NCBI GenBank assembly: GCA_030141605.1
Contig: JAQGDQ010000603.1
Coordinates: 62,001 to 126,000 of the forward strand
Reading direction: 5' to 3'
DNA: 64,000 bases
From: Tubiluchus corallicola
Taxonomy: Eukaryota > Priapulida > Priapulimorpha > Priapulimorphida > Tubiluchidae
Numbering within the stretch: position 1 is the first letter of the stretch; each line of letters starts with the position of its first letter. A program made the position numbers and the translations under genes. The notes beneath the pieces were generated by a model. The model ran no database searches. It had not been told where the DNA came from and saw only the letters and a list, made by a program, of their open reading frames with translations. Positions 35,201 to 53,800 of the stretch are shown here, one piece after another.

Positions 35201-38200
35201 TACCTGCTTGGTCGATCAAACGACAAGTTGACTACTTCTTGACTGCGTGGGCTAGTTATTTAACAAACTAGTCAACTGATCGACCTGAGTGGTGATTCTA
35301 AGAAGTAACTGATTGTCTAAATGAGTCTAAAAGTCGTAAAATGACTGACTCACTGACGTATATGGACATGTATGGTATATGATGTAGATTTTTTTCATTT
35401 TCAGTATTATGCGCACAGAGGGAAACTGAGATTCATAGGAAAGGAACATGAATTGGAAACCATAAACAGAGCAGCTCTACGAATTGCACGTGAAGTTGCC
35501 GATGAGACTGGAACACTGATGGCGGGAAATATTTGTAACTCGAATATTTATACGTTTCCAACAAACAAGGAAAATGAGGAAGAAGTTAGACAAATGTTTC
35601 GAGTAAGCTTAGAAACTTCTGCTACTTTTGTTAAGTTAATGTGATCGAAATAAATAATGTGTGCAAATGAAACATTCTGCTTCATATGTCTAATGACGTG
35701 CTAATCAATCCCATCAAGATTAAACTTCATCTGCATCTCTACCTGTACCAGTACTTGTAGCTGTACTCTTTGCCTGTACCTGTAACTATACCTGTATCTG
35801 TCACTGCAGCTGTACCCATACCTGTACCTGTACTTGTATCCAATTCGTGGGAAATCTGATTAAATTGTTATGTTTAATTTTGTTTGTGATTGTCAAGTTA
35901 GTCACTTGTTTATTTATTTGCAACGTTATATTACAAATAAGCACATTGAAAACTTAAAAATGCGCGTGATTTTGGATATTACTTTCTTGGTATTGAATTT
36001 AACGTTAATGCCTGCTACAATTCCCGTAAAAAGGCATTTATATTCTGTAAAATCCGTTTATATTTTTGATTTTTGTAGTTCTTCGTTGTTGGTCACTCTG
36101 TGACGAGCTACAAGCGAAAATGAGAGCGACGCATGATAAGCATGCTGCTCGACACGTTATTAAATCATGTGGGGCTTGGAATTTCCTAAATTTATGAAAA
36201 AATACCCTCTGCTAAAAACGAATCATTAGGATGATAATGGTTATGGTAACTTGCGTTATGTAGTAGTCATTTTTGCAAGTCTGGTAGGGTCTATTTTCTC
36301 TACATTTGCAATTCTAGTACTTTATCATCTAGTACTTATAAATGTTGCATTGCTTCTGGATACCAAAACTGTGGCTTGAAATTTGAATACATTTGGTAAA
36401 ATCGAATCACTGCAGCAACATAAACAGTACACATTCACACGTGCTTTAATACTTTCACATTCACACGTGCTGTAATACTTTCACATTCACACGTGTCACT
36501 TCAACCCTGCAAGTATGCAAGCACTTCTATAAATATACAAAATAACCAACGTACATGTTGAAAAAAATGAAATAACAGGAACGAATAACGTATCTTTTCT
36601 GTTAAAAAGAAGACTAAAACAAGACACTTATATGCAGTAGTATTTGGCATATCCAAGAAACATTTTTTGTTTTAGGAACAGGTGGCTTGGGCACTCGAAG
36701 AAGGGGCTGATTTCATACTAATGGAAACAACATCTTATCTTGGTGAAGCAATGATTGCACTAGAAGAAATTAAAGCAACCGGTAAACAATTAAAGCAAGA
36801 AACTAACAATCTTTCTAGCATTGTACTCCATCTGTGATACCAATTTTCATATGCTTTTACACTATGTTTGAATCATTACGGCTCTTTATGGTAATTCGAT
36901 TCAAACACGATAGATGGTGATGACTTTTGACATCATTCGTTAATGAAATTATTAAAATTTGAAGCCTAACACCAATTATTTGTTTACTCATTGATAGCCC
37001 CTCTGTTTATAAATCATAATCCCTCTGTGATGGGCACTTCTTAGGCACATATGACAACTGACAAAACCTTTATCACAATAAATATGCACTAGATTTAGTC
37101 GTTTTAGTGAAATAAATTAATCAAATCTAAAAACTTCAGAGATTGATTTATTCCTTGATTTCAGGCTTACCAGCTGTTGTCAACTTCCACGTAGCTGTTC
37201 TAGAAACAACATTAGATGACGTACCATTCCCAGAAGCTTTTCAAAAACTAAAAGAAGCTGGAGCAGCCGTAGTGGGACTTAATTGCGGCAGAGGTCCTGC
37301 CACGATAATGCCTACTATAAAAGAAATTCGAAAACAATTCGACGTAAGCAAAAATTGAGTTTTCTTGCTAACACCAAGTAAATTAGCTTGGCCGAGGTAA
37401 AAATATTTTTCACGTAATCAGTATCAAATTAAAGTCTAACCAACATTGCAGGAATATTTCACATAGATTCCTTGCTCTGTAGTAATTTTGAGCCACGTGT
37501 CACTCGAATAGGACTCTCTGCTTTCCTTCCTATGTATACTTAATTTTAATTGAGTGCAGGGTCATATACTGGAGGAAGAATGGCATTGGGAGAAGGGAAG
37601 AAAGGCATAACGAGGTTATGAATATAGATGAGTTGTCACCTGTCCTTAGGCCTATAGGCATGGGCTATGGGTTAGCATAACTTCAAATTACTTTACAACA
37701 GTACAAATTAAAGATATGGTGCCAAAACGATAATAAACAAAATAAATATTCGTACAAAATTGTACAAAAACTATAAATAATTACCAAAAAAGCTAGGCTA
37801 AAGTATACAATTCCCCACACACAAGATATTAGTTCGTGAAGTGGATTAGGATTAGGATATTTAAATTGTGTGGGGAATTATAAACTCCTTCCAAAAACTG
37901 TAACTACAATAAATAGTTTTGTAGGTCACTAATAGTCAAAAACAGTGAAACCATTGGTTGCAAAGTATTTTGAATTCAACAAAAACAAAAGCCCATATTG
38001 TGCATCTACACAGTTTAAACAAAAGCCCATGTTGTGCATTTAGACTGCTTAAACAAAAGCCCATATTGTGCATCTGCACAGCTGAAACAAAATCCCATAT
38101 TGTGTATCTGCACAGCTCAAACAAAATCCCATTCTGTGCATCTACACAGCTTAAATAAAAGCCCATATAGCGCACTTATGGAGCTTAATTTGTAGCGATC

Positions 38201-38789
38201 TTTAGTTTGTGGGTATGCCTTAGACAAAGCTTAGTTAACAGCAATCTATTTGTTTGATTTAGGGACCAATGGCAGCAATACCAGTACCTTTCAGAACAGA
38301 TTCCAAACATCTAAATATGCAATCTTTAAGAGACGAGAACGGTAAGATCCTGTTTTAACTCTTTTGGCCTCCATAAATTTGCTTAAAGACAATTTCATTT
38401 AACTAGAAGTTCAAACTTCACATGCAATTCATTTTAACGGTATGAATGCTGTAAGTCAACGAAAGCAGGGATTAACGCGAGTGAACATCTTATATTTTCC
38501 AGGCGAGAGAGCATTTCCAGAGCTAGAAGCTCATCTCTGTTCCAGAAAACAGATTGCAAAATTCACCCAGGAATGCGAGGACAATAACATACAATTTCTT
38601 GGAATATGCTGTGGCAACATTGTTTGTTACATTAGAACAATCGCAGAGACTCTTGGGAGGCGACCAGAAGCGAGCAAATATTCCCCAGACCTCAAATTGC
38701 ACTTCGGATTTGGGTCCAAAACAACGAACCCCAAACATACGGAATACCATACAGAAGTGGAAGCTAGAAGACTGGGATGGAAAGATTAG
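32288..38789 (+). CDS. Betaine-homocysteine S-methyltransferase-like protein, copy 2
   Basis: Coding exons: 32288-32318, 34570-34760, 35405-35602, 36676-36781, 37165-37343, 38263-38341, 38503-38789. They encode 356 residues with a TAG stop, and every exon length and phase matches copy 1. Zinc ligands Cys216 and Cys297-Cys298 and Glu157 are kept; the N-terminal active-site segment reads AEGF. It differs from copy 1 at a few percent of residues (for example NFHVAVLE in exon 5 where copy 1 has NFLSAVLE). Introns 4 to 6 are nearly identical to copy 1, so the duplication is recent. Intron 1 contains two minisatellites not present in copy 1. A canonical AATAAA lies at 39006-39011, downstream of the stop. 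Confidence 0.92.
32343..32716. repeat. 34-bp minisatellite in intron 1 of copy 2, about 11 units
   Basis: Units contain ACATTAACGTTCACTTGGA and CAAATTTGCTGTT. It begins about 25 bases after the exon 1 donor. Copy 1 has no array at this point. Confidence 0.95.
33236..33625. repeat. 24-bp minisatellite in intron 1 of copy 2, about 16 units
   Basis: Units are GGTGGACTTGATGAACGTAA plus four bases. Because 24 is divisible by three and the unit lacks stops, several frames are open on both strands. It sits within an intron between splice sites conserved in all paralogues, so those frames are not counted as genes. Degenerate units continue to about 33770. Confidence 0.9.
35800..36520. repeat. Intron 3 block of copy 2 shared with 15200-15960
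   Basis: TACCTG-rich start, then the segment with AACTTAAAAATGCGCGTG and GGATGATAATGGTTATGG, ending with CACATTCACACGTG repeats. It is absent from intron 3 of copies 1 and 3. Confidence 0.75.
37849..37943 (+). repeat. Dispersed palindromic repeat, uninterrupted form
   Basis: GTGGATTAGGATTAGGATAT and onward to TAGTCAAAAAC. It shows the pre-insertion site of the LTR element in copy 1. Its arms (CAATTCCCCACACAC at about 37810 and GTGTGGGGAATT at about 37868) are inverted. Confidence 0.75.
37985..38165. repeat. 34-bp minisatellite in intron 5 of copy 2
   Basis: About five units of the same repeat as at 13848-14130, showing copy-number change between paralogues. Confidence 0.9.
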
Positions 38790-39445
38790 ATAAAACTGGA
38801 CAAAATACGAATCTATGTTGGATTTTGTGTATTGGTTTGAGCACATTTACATGGTTCTAAACATAAAGTAACCAATGTATAAAAAACAGTAGGTGGTAGT
38901 CAGGAAAACGGACTGCAAATTTGTACTTTGTTTTACGTAATGAGTCTCTAAATGGTTTGTTATTTCTGTCTTAGATTTGTAAATTAAAGCTTATAAACAT
39001 TTGTAAATAAATGTAGAAATGTTGTGCACCAGATATTTTGAAGTTTTGCTTTATTTTTGGTGTTTGTGATGTTTAATTCTTATTGAAATACAGAATGCTC
39101 TTTTTCTCAATGGCAAGTTGTCTGAAGTAGATTAGACATCATTTCAGAGAAAACGACTTTTTGAAGGTATAATCACAGGGTTCAAAAGGCGGTGAGAAGG
39201 GCTAATTGCTGGCGTTACAGAGAAGCACTGTAATAGCAAATGAAATAACTTATGTCAATCGGACAGATTATGTCCACACAATAAATAACTCAAAATGAGC
39301 TACAAAAATGATACGACTAGCCAGGCGTAACTTAAATAAGATAAATAAATGATGCAGGTTAGGAGAAACAAAAGAACAACGCACAAATTATTATGTAGTT
39401 AAATTTCTTTCGAATATATAATATGCGTCTGTGTTACAAAACATT

Positions 39446-41165
39446 GTTTTCAAATCATATTCCACTTATCAAGCACGTGTGGCTTCATGCGGAACAGTAT
39501 AAGAACGTTACTCTCACATTTACTCTCGGCTTGACTGTGTAAGACATATAATAAGCTCCTACTGTGGCATAGGTATGCGGTGCCTATGATAAAAACATTA
39601 AACTAAACTAATTGATGACAATAATTACACTATACTTTACCGGCGACGTAAACACACGTACATCAACGGAAGTTTTCATGAGAAGGACCCGGATGTGAAA
39701 ACAACTACGCCAACATCCAATCAAGAGCCTGCAGACCTGAGCGCGTGATTCAGTATATTGCCTATTAAGGTCTATGCACGTGATCGTGTTAACAAGACAA
39801 TAACCAATCAGCAGTGTGTAGGTGGGTCATGTCATCTGTCCAGAGTAGTATTTAAGGAGGACAGATCCAGAGGAAGACACATTCGCTGCTGACAAGGTCT
39901 GGTAACAGAAGGTTTGATAACAAACTCTGCTACCACAAGAGTTGCTAACAAACTCTGCTACCACAAGAGTTGCTAACAAACTCTGTTAACACAAGAGTTG
40001 CTAACAAGCTCTGTTATTTCAAGAGCTGCTAATTATAAGCCCTGAACCATAATAAAGCAATTAAATAAACAATTCAAAATTGTCTATCAAGGCCAACATT
40101 TCTCCAATGTCAGTTTTCCTGCTATAAACTTCAAGAACTAATTTGTGCTGAAATGTGCCTTAGGCTTAACAGTCAGATGAACCCAAGCCATTGGTGCAAA
40201 GTACCATCATCTGTACACCTTTCTGTTACGTGAACCCCTAGCCGCGTTACACTACTGCATAAAGCAGGTATTTTACAGAGTCAGAAATCATTAGTGTCAC
40301 TTTGGAGATAGTATTAAAGTATTAAAATTGATAAAAGGTTGACTAACATAAGCCACTTTAGCAAGCGTGTACTAATTATATGCAGAGCATATCAATAGAA
40401 AATGTGCTGAAGTTTCAAGCGTACATGTTTTAATGTTAAATAGCCTCACAAATTTGGCGCATTCACTTTCAAACTGGATTGTAGTAGAAAACATAAATCT
40501 CAAAACGTTTGGTATGTCACTACGCTCTTCAAACAGAGTTCCTCTTAAAATAGACCAATATAGCAGTGCACAGGCCATGCCCTGGGCTACTCTGATACAA
40601 CCATGAACTTCTGGATAACCTCGTTAGACGTTTCTCAACACAAACTTCACTATTCATACATTCCTTTGCTTGGTATACTGGTCATTCCGTGTTTGCATTT
40701 TGCAGTTATTAAAGTGTGCCAAACTGCTTTAATCTGGTTTTGAAAATATTGACATCTTGAAAGCTACTTTTATCAGTTCGCAAGCACTACGCAAAACTTT
40801 GCTGAATTGTGCAATTTTGTCATCAAATTAGGCCTTCACATGACTGAGCTTATGGTAATGTAGAATATTTTTTTTGTTCTGTGCAGAACAACTTTTTTAC
40901 TTAAGAAAGCGTCATGTATGTAGCTATAATTACAGTAACACATGATATTGTGCTTAATATTAACATTTATATCTTCTTATTATGCAGTAGTAGGTTATTA
41001 TATTTTTATGCAGTCAAGCCGAGGTTACATGTGAGCAACTCATTTAGTAGTAGAATAATGTATTACTATAATGTTGTTCTATAATTGAATAACCAGTAAG
41101 CGTTCTTACGCTATTTCGCATGAAGCCACACGTGCTTGGTAAGTGGAATGTGATTTTGGAAACTT
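39446..41165. mobile_element. Non-autonomous element of about 1.7 kb with long terminal inverted repeats
   Basis: The left end (TTCCACTTATCAAGCACGTG then TGGCTTCATGCGGAACAGTA) is the inverse of the right end (CGCATGAAGCCACACGTGCT then TGGTAAGTGGAATGTGATTT). Homology continues inward to CTCGGCTTGACTG at 39523-39535 and its inverse CAGTCAAGCCGAGG at about 41014, so the inverted repeats span roughly 90-150 bp with gaps. No transposase was recognised. A 28-bp tandem repeat and a TATTTAAGG box lie inside. It sits exactly between copies 2 and 3. Confidence 0.7.
39915..40032. repeat. 28-bp tandem repeat inside the inverted-repeat element
   Basis: Four or so units of AACAAACTCTGCTACCACAA plus GAGTTGCT. 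It lies about 60 bp downstream of AGTATTTAAGG. Confidence 0.85.
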
Positions 41166-41496
41166 TTAAAAAAATATTAATTTTTATTTTTCGTTGGTGC
41201 GATATCCATTATTTTGACCTTCATTATTAATAATAATTTGCTTATTTTATTGACTAGTGTTCACTAAACTGGCTTACCAGTTGTTTTGTAAACTAACAGC
41301 TGGTTTCTCATGGTTTCTTCTCCTGCCTTTTTCCTGTTTTTACATTTGTAAGCAATGTGACAATAGATATAGAATTTTTGTAATGAACTATCTACTAGTG
41401 TTTTTATTGCTCGCGTCTTATCAATTTTCATGATCTTTCCTCAAGTTTTTGTTGTTGTTGACAGTTTACATTCAAATCAATAAGCCAAGATAAGCA

Positions 41497-47422
<5,926 letters not shown>

Positions 47423-47449
47423 TTGAAGCTGTAGGGACCCTATGTAGGT

Positions 47450-47535
47450 CAATAGGGACCAAATCAACAAATCCCAAACACATTACGGAAATGGAAGCCA
47501 GAACACTGGGCTTGAAAGTATAATAATTGAAGTTG
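47450..47535 (+). pseudogene. Partial duplicate of the exon 7 tail in the 3' UTR of copy 3
   Basis: GGGACCAAATCAACAAATCC and GGAAGCCAGAACACTGGGCT then TGAAAG repeat, with changes, the end of exon 7 at 47344-47430 (CCAGAAGACTGGGCTTGAAA). It follows the real stop by about 30 bases and is internally shortened, so it is non-coding in place. Confidence 0.75.
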
Positions 47536-47779
47536 TAATATAGCAAAAACTAATAAAATGTGAGCTGCAGGTTACATGTGCCCACTATATTGTGCATAAT
47601 ACAGTAATACTATGTGTCAGTTGCAAATTTGAAAGTGGTAGTGGAGTAAGGGCCAATATGTGTAACTTCTGGACGAATATTTGGTATATAAGATTTCGTT
47701 ATACATTAGTACTCCTATACACTGAAACATTATTTTGATGTTTTACATACATACAGTTTGTAAATAAAGGTGCGCACTA

Positions 47780-49000
47780 AATACAATATGTTTTTTGCTT
47801 CTGTGTTTCTAGTGAACCGCAAACGTATTGATTTTAATTAGTACCTGATTGAATCTGTACTTTTTTATTTAAGGCTGTGGCTTCCTGACTGGCTCACTTT
47901 ACATGTGTATTGAGCATTATTAGAACAGACAGCTAAGCAAAAAAATAATTGGCTAGTACACCTGCTGTAGTATAAGGTGAAAACTGATATATATACCATA
48001 CTACAATAGACACGGCTACTAGCTAATAGATTGAAACTTTTCTAACGATGTGCATAGTGTCTTTATTGTTGGAAAGTTCTATTCAACAGTCAGTTCAGAA
48101 GAGAGAATGTTCTGGAAAAGTGTCAGTCAATCAGCATTCAAACCCAAAACCTTGTGGTTTCAGGCTAAATATTCTAGCCATGTGAGTTAGAAATCCACTT
48201 GGCCAAAGCAGGTTTGAATTCTGAAGCTATGAGTCAGACTGGCTTTCAATCAGAGCCACCTATCTGCAGCCTCTAGCGTTTTTTCTAAAATCGGTTTTCA
48301 CAACTTTAATTTTGCTCGACTTTAAACATGAACTTATGATTTCCAATACAAGTTGTCAGCCTTCAGCTGAGTTCATAATGATACACGTCTTTTTCGAAAC
48401 ACCATGCCTCCTTTCGGTCCCGGAAAGAACTACTTGGCTACGACGATTCTTTAGCAAAGCGAGGCAACACGACTCCTGCATTTCCATCATTATGGCATCT
48501 CATCTATCTTATGCAAACTCCAGGCGTAGCCGACTCTAGACAGTTTGAGGCCTTGGCAAAAGTATTTTTAACGACACCTCCTTAACGGTCAGCCCGTTTC
48601 CCACATAGCTCCACCTGTTAACCAAAATCGAATTTTTGTTGTGCATAATAAAGTATAAAGGCATCTGTGTGTTGGGCTTATACGTGTATTATAGTGTAGT
48701 AAGTATGAACAAGCGTAGTTAATTTCCTATCTACAGCTTATGTTGGTAACATTTGACACCACTCAACACCCAGGAACAATCAAAATTTCTACAATTTCTG
48801 CTGCACACTCTTCACGTACATAACGTTGGCTATATGGTATTGTGGTTGACTTTGGTAACTTTTACTTTTTCGCCACCCTTTCACCAATCACTTGAACATC
48901 ATTAACTCAGATAATTTATTCATTTAATAATCTTGTCACTTTGTATCATATTATCATTTCATGCTCTGTGTTTTTCTTGTAAAAAGGTGATAAATAAAGA

Positions 49001-49035
<35 letters not shown>

Positions 49036-49036
49036 C
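47780..49036 (+). other. Intergenic DNA ending in a retroposon-like (TTAC)n tail
   Basis: No gene recognised. Near 48975-49036, GTGATAAATAAAGATACTTAC leads into about nine TTAC units, a typical retroposon 3' end. No protein domain was seen in the short frames at 48312-48539 and 48933-49118. Confidence 0.4.
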
Positions 49037-49948
49037 CCAATTCCCTTTTTCCCACTGTTTCGCTAGTTTCATCATCTTGACAACCAAAACTCTAGTCTGT
49101 TTGCAAATACTTCATTAGCGAATGTTTTTGCTGTTTAATGGCCGCCAGCAACCTTTCGTTTCCTGTATTACGTTCAAGAATGCGTCGATTCTAGTAGGTT
49201 TATCTACCATTACTAAGATTTTGCCATAGAAAAAATTTTCTTGCTATATAGAAAATGTTTTTTTATTAAAGGAAGACCGCGCGATTGTTTATAATCAATC
49301 TCATTTTAATTTACTGTCCAAAATTGACATTTTCTTGCCTATACAAGTTAACAATTGTTCCTTATATTTGAATAATTAGCTTAGAACGGCAACCAGATAC
49401 AGCTATTGCTTACGTCAGAAACTAACGTAAACAATTGCACATACACTATGTTATTACTTATGTGCACCTAGTTTGCGTAGAGGTAGAGCCGGGCCTCTAT
49501 CCAGGGTCCTAAAAAGTGAATTCCCTCGTGACCTACCAAGTTTGCTAGATAGCGTCCTAGAAAGCGATTTTCATTTACTTTTGATCTGGGATTGTAAACT
49601 TTCATGCCTTAGTTGTACGCTTGACTGCTCATCTTGGACTTTGGCTTGGCCTCTCATATTAAATTGTTTATTGTAGTTAAATGTGACATTTCAGCAACTA
49701 CCTTGGATACTTGTAGGAACTATAAGGTAAGTACGATGATTAAAAATACGTTCTTCTGGCAGTAAGCGAGTCTATAATAACCACCTCTTTTTCGAGTAGT
49801 TTTCTAAAATGTAATAAGAAATGTAATGAAATGTAAATGGAATAAAAAATTTGTTCGATTGTAAGATTTCTGTATCTTTGTCTAAATGCATAATAATTTT
49901 GCCCTTAATTTATTTTAACTCTCTCACTTGCACGCACAAATCACAAGC
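49037..49948. other. Intergenic DNA upstream of copy 4, nothing recognised
   Basis: A short open frame at 49473-49676 has no recognisable domain. Confidence 0.4.
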
Positions 49949-49949
<1 letters not shown>

Positions 49950-50031
<82 letters not shown>

Positions 50032-50198
50032 TTTTCGTCTCTCTCTCTCTCTCTCTCTCTTCCCTTTCGTCTCTCTCTCCCCCTCTCTTTCTCTCTCTCT
50101 CTCTTTCTCCCCCTCTCTGTCTCTCTCTCTCTCTTTCTCCCCCTCTGTCTCTTCCTTTTCGGCTCTCTCTTTCTGCCCCTCTGTCTCTTTTCGCCTCC

Positions 50199-50241
<43 letters not shown>

Positions 50242-50475
50242 CTCTCGTCTCTCTCTCTCCCTCTCTTTCTCTCTCTCTCTCTCTCACTCTCTCTCTCTCT
50301 CTTTCTCCCCCCTCTCTCTTCCTTTTCGTCTCTCTCTTCTCTCTGTCTCTCTCTCTCTCTTTCTCTCCCTCTGTCTCTTCCTTTTCGGCTCTCTCTTTCT
50401 GCCCCTCTGTCTCTTCATTTTCGCCTCTCTCTGTCTCTTTCTGTCTTTTTTTCTCTCCCTCTGTTTCTTCCTTTC

Positions 50476-50516
<41 letters not shown>

Positions 50517-50537
50517 CCCCTCTGTCTCTTCCTTTTC

Positions 50538-50595
<58 letters not shown>

Positions 50596-50615
50596 CTCTC
50601 TCTCTCGCTCTCGCT
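49950..50615. repeat. Long (CT)n polypyrimidine array
   Basis: About 660 bases of TCTCTC interspersed with CCCCTCTGTCTCTTCC-type units. The transcribed strand of copy 4 is purine-rich here. It lies about 270 bases before the proposed first exon of copy 4. Open frames rich in Ser/Leu or Arg/Glu are artefacts. Confidence 0.95.
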
Positions 50616-50888
50616 ATGAGTTTGCAATTTATCTTTTCATCATCACATTCATCACTATCAACACAACTTTAGTTCAATTTACTGAGGTAAATTATCTTTT
50701 CTGCTGCATTTTCTACACTTGTACACTTGTACACTTGTAATATCTTCAAAAATCTCTGAACATTGTGAACATTGAAACCTCAGAACACTACAGTTTATGA
50801 CACAATGAACAATGACGCTACAATAATAATTCTTTTTTTGCAACAGTGCTGAGCTCTGGTAACACCTGACGAAAAGACAGAACTTCAG

Positions 50889-53800
50889 ATGGGCAAAACT
50901 AAAGGTATGACATATTGCTCATACGTGCCTGAACCACGTAAACCAGCAACTATATATTAAGTTCAAATAATACTATTATATGTAGTGATAACAAGAATAG
51001 GAAAGTAATAGCATTATAAATGAACATTATTGCAGCGCGCATGCGTGGCGACGAAATAATGGCGCGTTCACACGTAGAGCCTTATTCTCTCTGAGGGTAA
51101 CGTTGCGGGAGAAGTTGCGCACCAAGTTGCCAAGCCGTTCACACGTGCAACTTTACTCTCAGAGAGATGTTGTTAAACAAGTTGCAAACCGTTCACACGT
51201 TGCAACTTTACTTCCAGAGGGAAGTTGCGCAACAAGTTGCGAGAAAAGTCTCTACGTCTGAACGCGGCATAACACTATCTATGCAATCAAGTGTAGTGAA
51301 TGATCTTTACGACCCCCCAAAATGTGTAATATACAATTTTGAGTTTATTTACAACCCAAAAAAAAATCATAAATTAAAATATAAGCAACCGTTTTAGAAC
51401 ACTCTCCGACACAAACAGAAAGGGGTTTATCAAGTAGAAAATAGGATGGAAGTAAACGTGCATATCTTACAGTCAGTGCTTCAGTGGAGATCAGTTTATA
51501 CAGCAATAAACAGCTTGGCTCTAAAACCAGGTTTTGAAAATCATTTTCCGATAAAGGAAATGGTCTCGGCACCAGTAAAATAATTGTAGCGTTATTTGTG
51601 TATTTGCTGTTTTGCGTTGCTAGCTGAATATTGTTGTTTCTGGGATGGCAAGACTATTAAGACTCAAGTTAAGAAGCAACACGTTTAGTAAACATTAAGC
51701 ACGGTAAATATCATAACAGATAGTAATGCCAAACCCCGTGATCTGATCTGCTCTGGTCTGATCTCTGATCTGATCTGCCGAGGTGCGGGCACGACAAAGC
51801 TTTTCTAGGCTATCATGCGCCGGAAGCTTCGATTCTGAATCACTTGGTCACGTGATACCACACCTTAACTGGGCTGCTTGCCAACATTTCATCAGAATTA
51901 TTATTTAGCATAATTTAACACTTTTAACACAATTTAACAACTCTTCTTTTACTTCTGTGCGCCCAGTACACTCTAGAGTAATGACAGGAGTTTAGTGCAT
52001 TAAATATAATTACTTGGACAGTGACTTGACTCTCATGTCATAAGTTAAATATTGAGACAGATAGATAGTCTGGGATACCTAGGAAATAAGAACTTGTCTA
52101 TGTAATGCAAATCCTCTAGTTGTACAGTCTGAATATCATATGTTATGTATTTGTTCTATGTCTAATGCTATCAGAAACCAGTGCACTAATCTTAACTTTA
52201 CTTCCTTATGTGATAATTTTAATTCTAACAATGTCATCGATAGTATAAATGCAGTAGGAAATAATGAAACTATATGGCACTTGAATTAATTTTTATCTAA
52301 ATCAACATTGATTCAAAATTTAGCAATCTGTTCATATCATTTAATCTTACAATTTCTAATCTTAGTCTACAACAAAGTCTTATAAATTTAGTTCTTCATT
52401 TTAGTTGAATGTTATATTTGTCAGACTTTCTATATTTTAACTATCTGACGTGATTTTGTTGTAATCACTTTGTTCATTGTAAGCCTGCGTTTTTATCTGT
52501 GTGAGACATTTTTAACTATCTGACATGATTTTGTTGTAATCACTTCGTTCATTGAAAGCCTGTGTTTTTATCTGTGTGAGGCATTTTTAACTATCTGACA
52601 TGATTTTGTGGTAATCACTTCATTCATTGTAAGCCTGTGTTTTTATCTGTGTGAGACATTTTTAACTATCTGACATGATTTTGTGGTAATCACTTCGTTC
52701 ATTGTATGCCTGTGTTTTTATCTGTGTGAGACATATTTAACTATCTGACATGATTTTGTGGTAATCACTTCATTCATTGTAAGCCTGTGTTTTTATCAGT
52801 GTGAGACATTTTTAACTATCTGACATGATTTTGTTGTAATCACTTCATTCATTGTAAGCCTGTGTTTTTATCTGTGTGAGACATTTTTAACTATCTGACA
52901 TGATTTTGTTGTAATCACTTCATTCATTGTAAGCCTGTGTTTTTATCTGTATGAGACATTTTTAACTAACTATCTGACATGATTCTGTTGTAATCACTTC
53001 GTTCATTGTAAGCCTGTGTTTTTATCTCTGTGAGACATTTTCACTATCTGACATGATTTTGTTGTAATCACTTTGTTCATTGTAAGCCTGTGTTTTTATC
53101 TGTGTGAGACATTTTAACTATCTGACATGATTTTGTTGTAATCACTTCATTCATTGTAAGCCTGTGTTTTTATCTGTGTGAGACATTTCAACTATCTGAT
53201 ATGATTTTGTTGTAATCACTTCATTCATTGTAAGCCTGTGTTTTTATCTGTGTGAGACATTTCAACTATCTGACATGATTTTGTTGTAATCACTTCATTC
53301 ATTGTAAGCCTGTGTTTTTATCTGTGTGATCATTTAGACTCATCGTTACCGATATTGATTTTTAATTTGAACTAACTCTTTACAACTTTGTATGTGATGT
53401 ATTATTAATATGCTTTACCCCTGTTAGTCAATGAATTTCAATTCAGTTCTAGTATACATTCATATAATTCCCGTCCGACGTCTGGTCAAACTCTTGTATT
53501 GTGTTCTCAACCGTTCCACCTTGGTTCCACACACTCACAGCAATCACTGCTGGTGCTTATCATAATTTTATAATGCGATACAGTTGCCATCTAGTGGCAA
53601 AAAATACAGTTTTCTCTCGGACACATCTATGGGAGTCGGAAAATCCAGAAATTCAGTAGTTCGTAGTTAATTACATGTTCGTCTGCTTGAAGACCCAACG
53701 GTCCTGATACTTTCAGTCACTCGAAAATGTGTTATAAGACTTCTATTTTTCTGGAACTGTATTTCTGGAACTATTTTAACCTTTATTGTAGTTTCTGGCA

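Noticed and set aside
48140-48245. tRNA-derived SINE candidate (GGTTTGAATTCTG resembles a B box)
   Set aside because: No convincing A box or tail, and only one copy was seen.
49851-50740. Ser/Leu-rich frames of about 270 codons and Arg/Glu-rich frames on the other strand
   Set aside because: Translation of the CT microsatellite; no start context, splice sites or domain.
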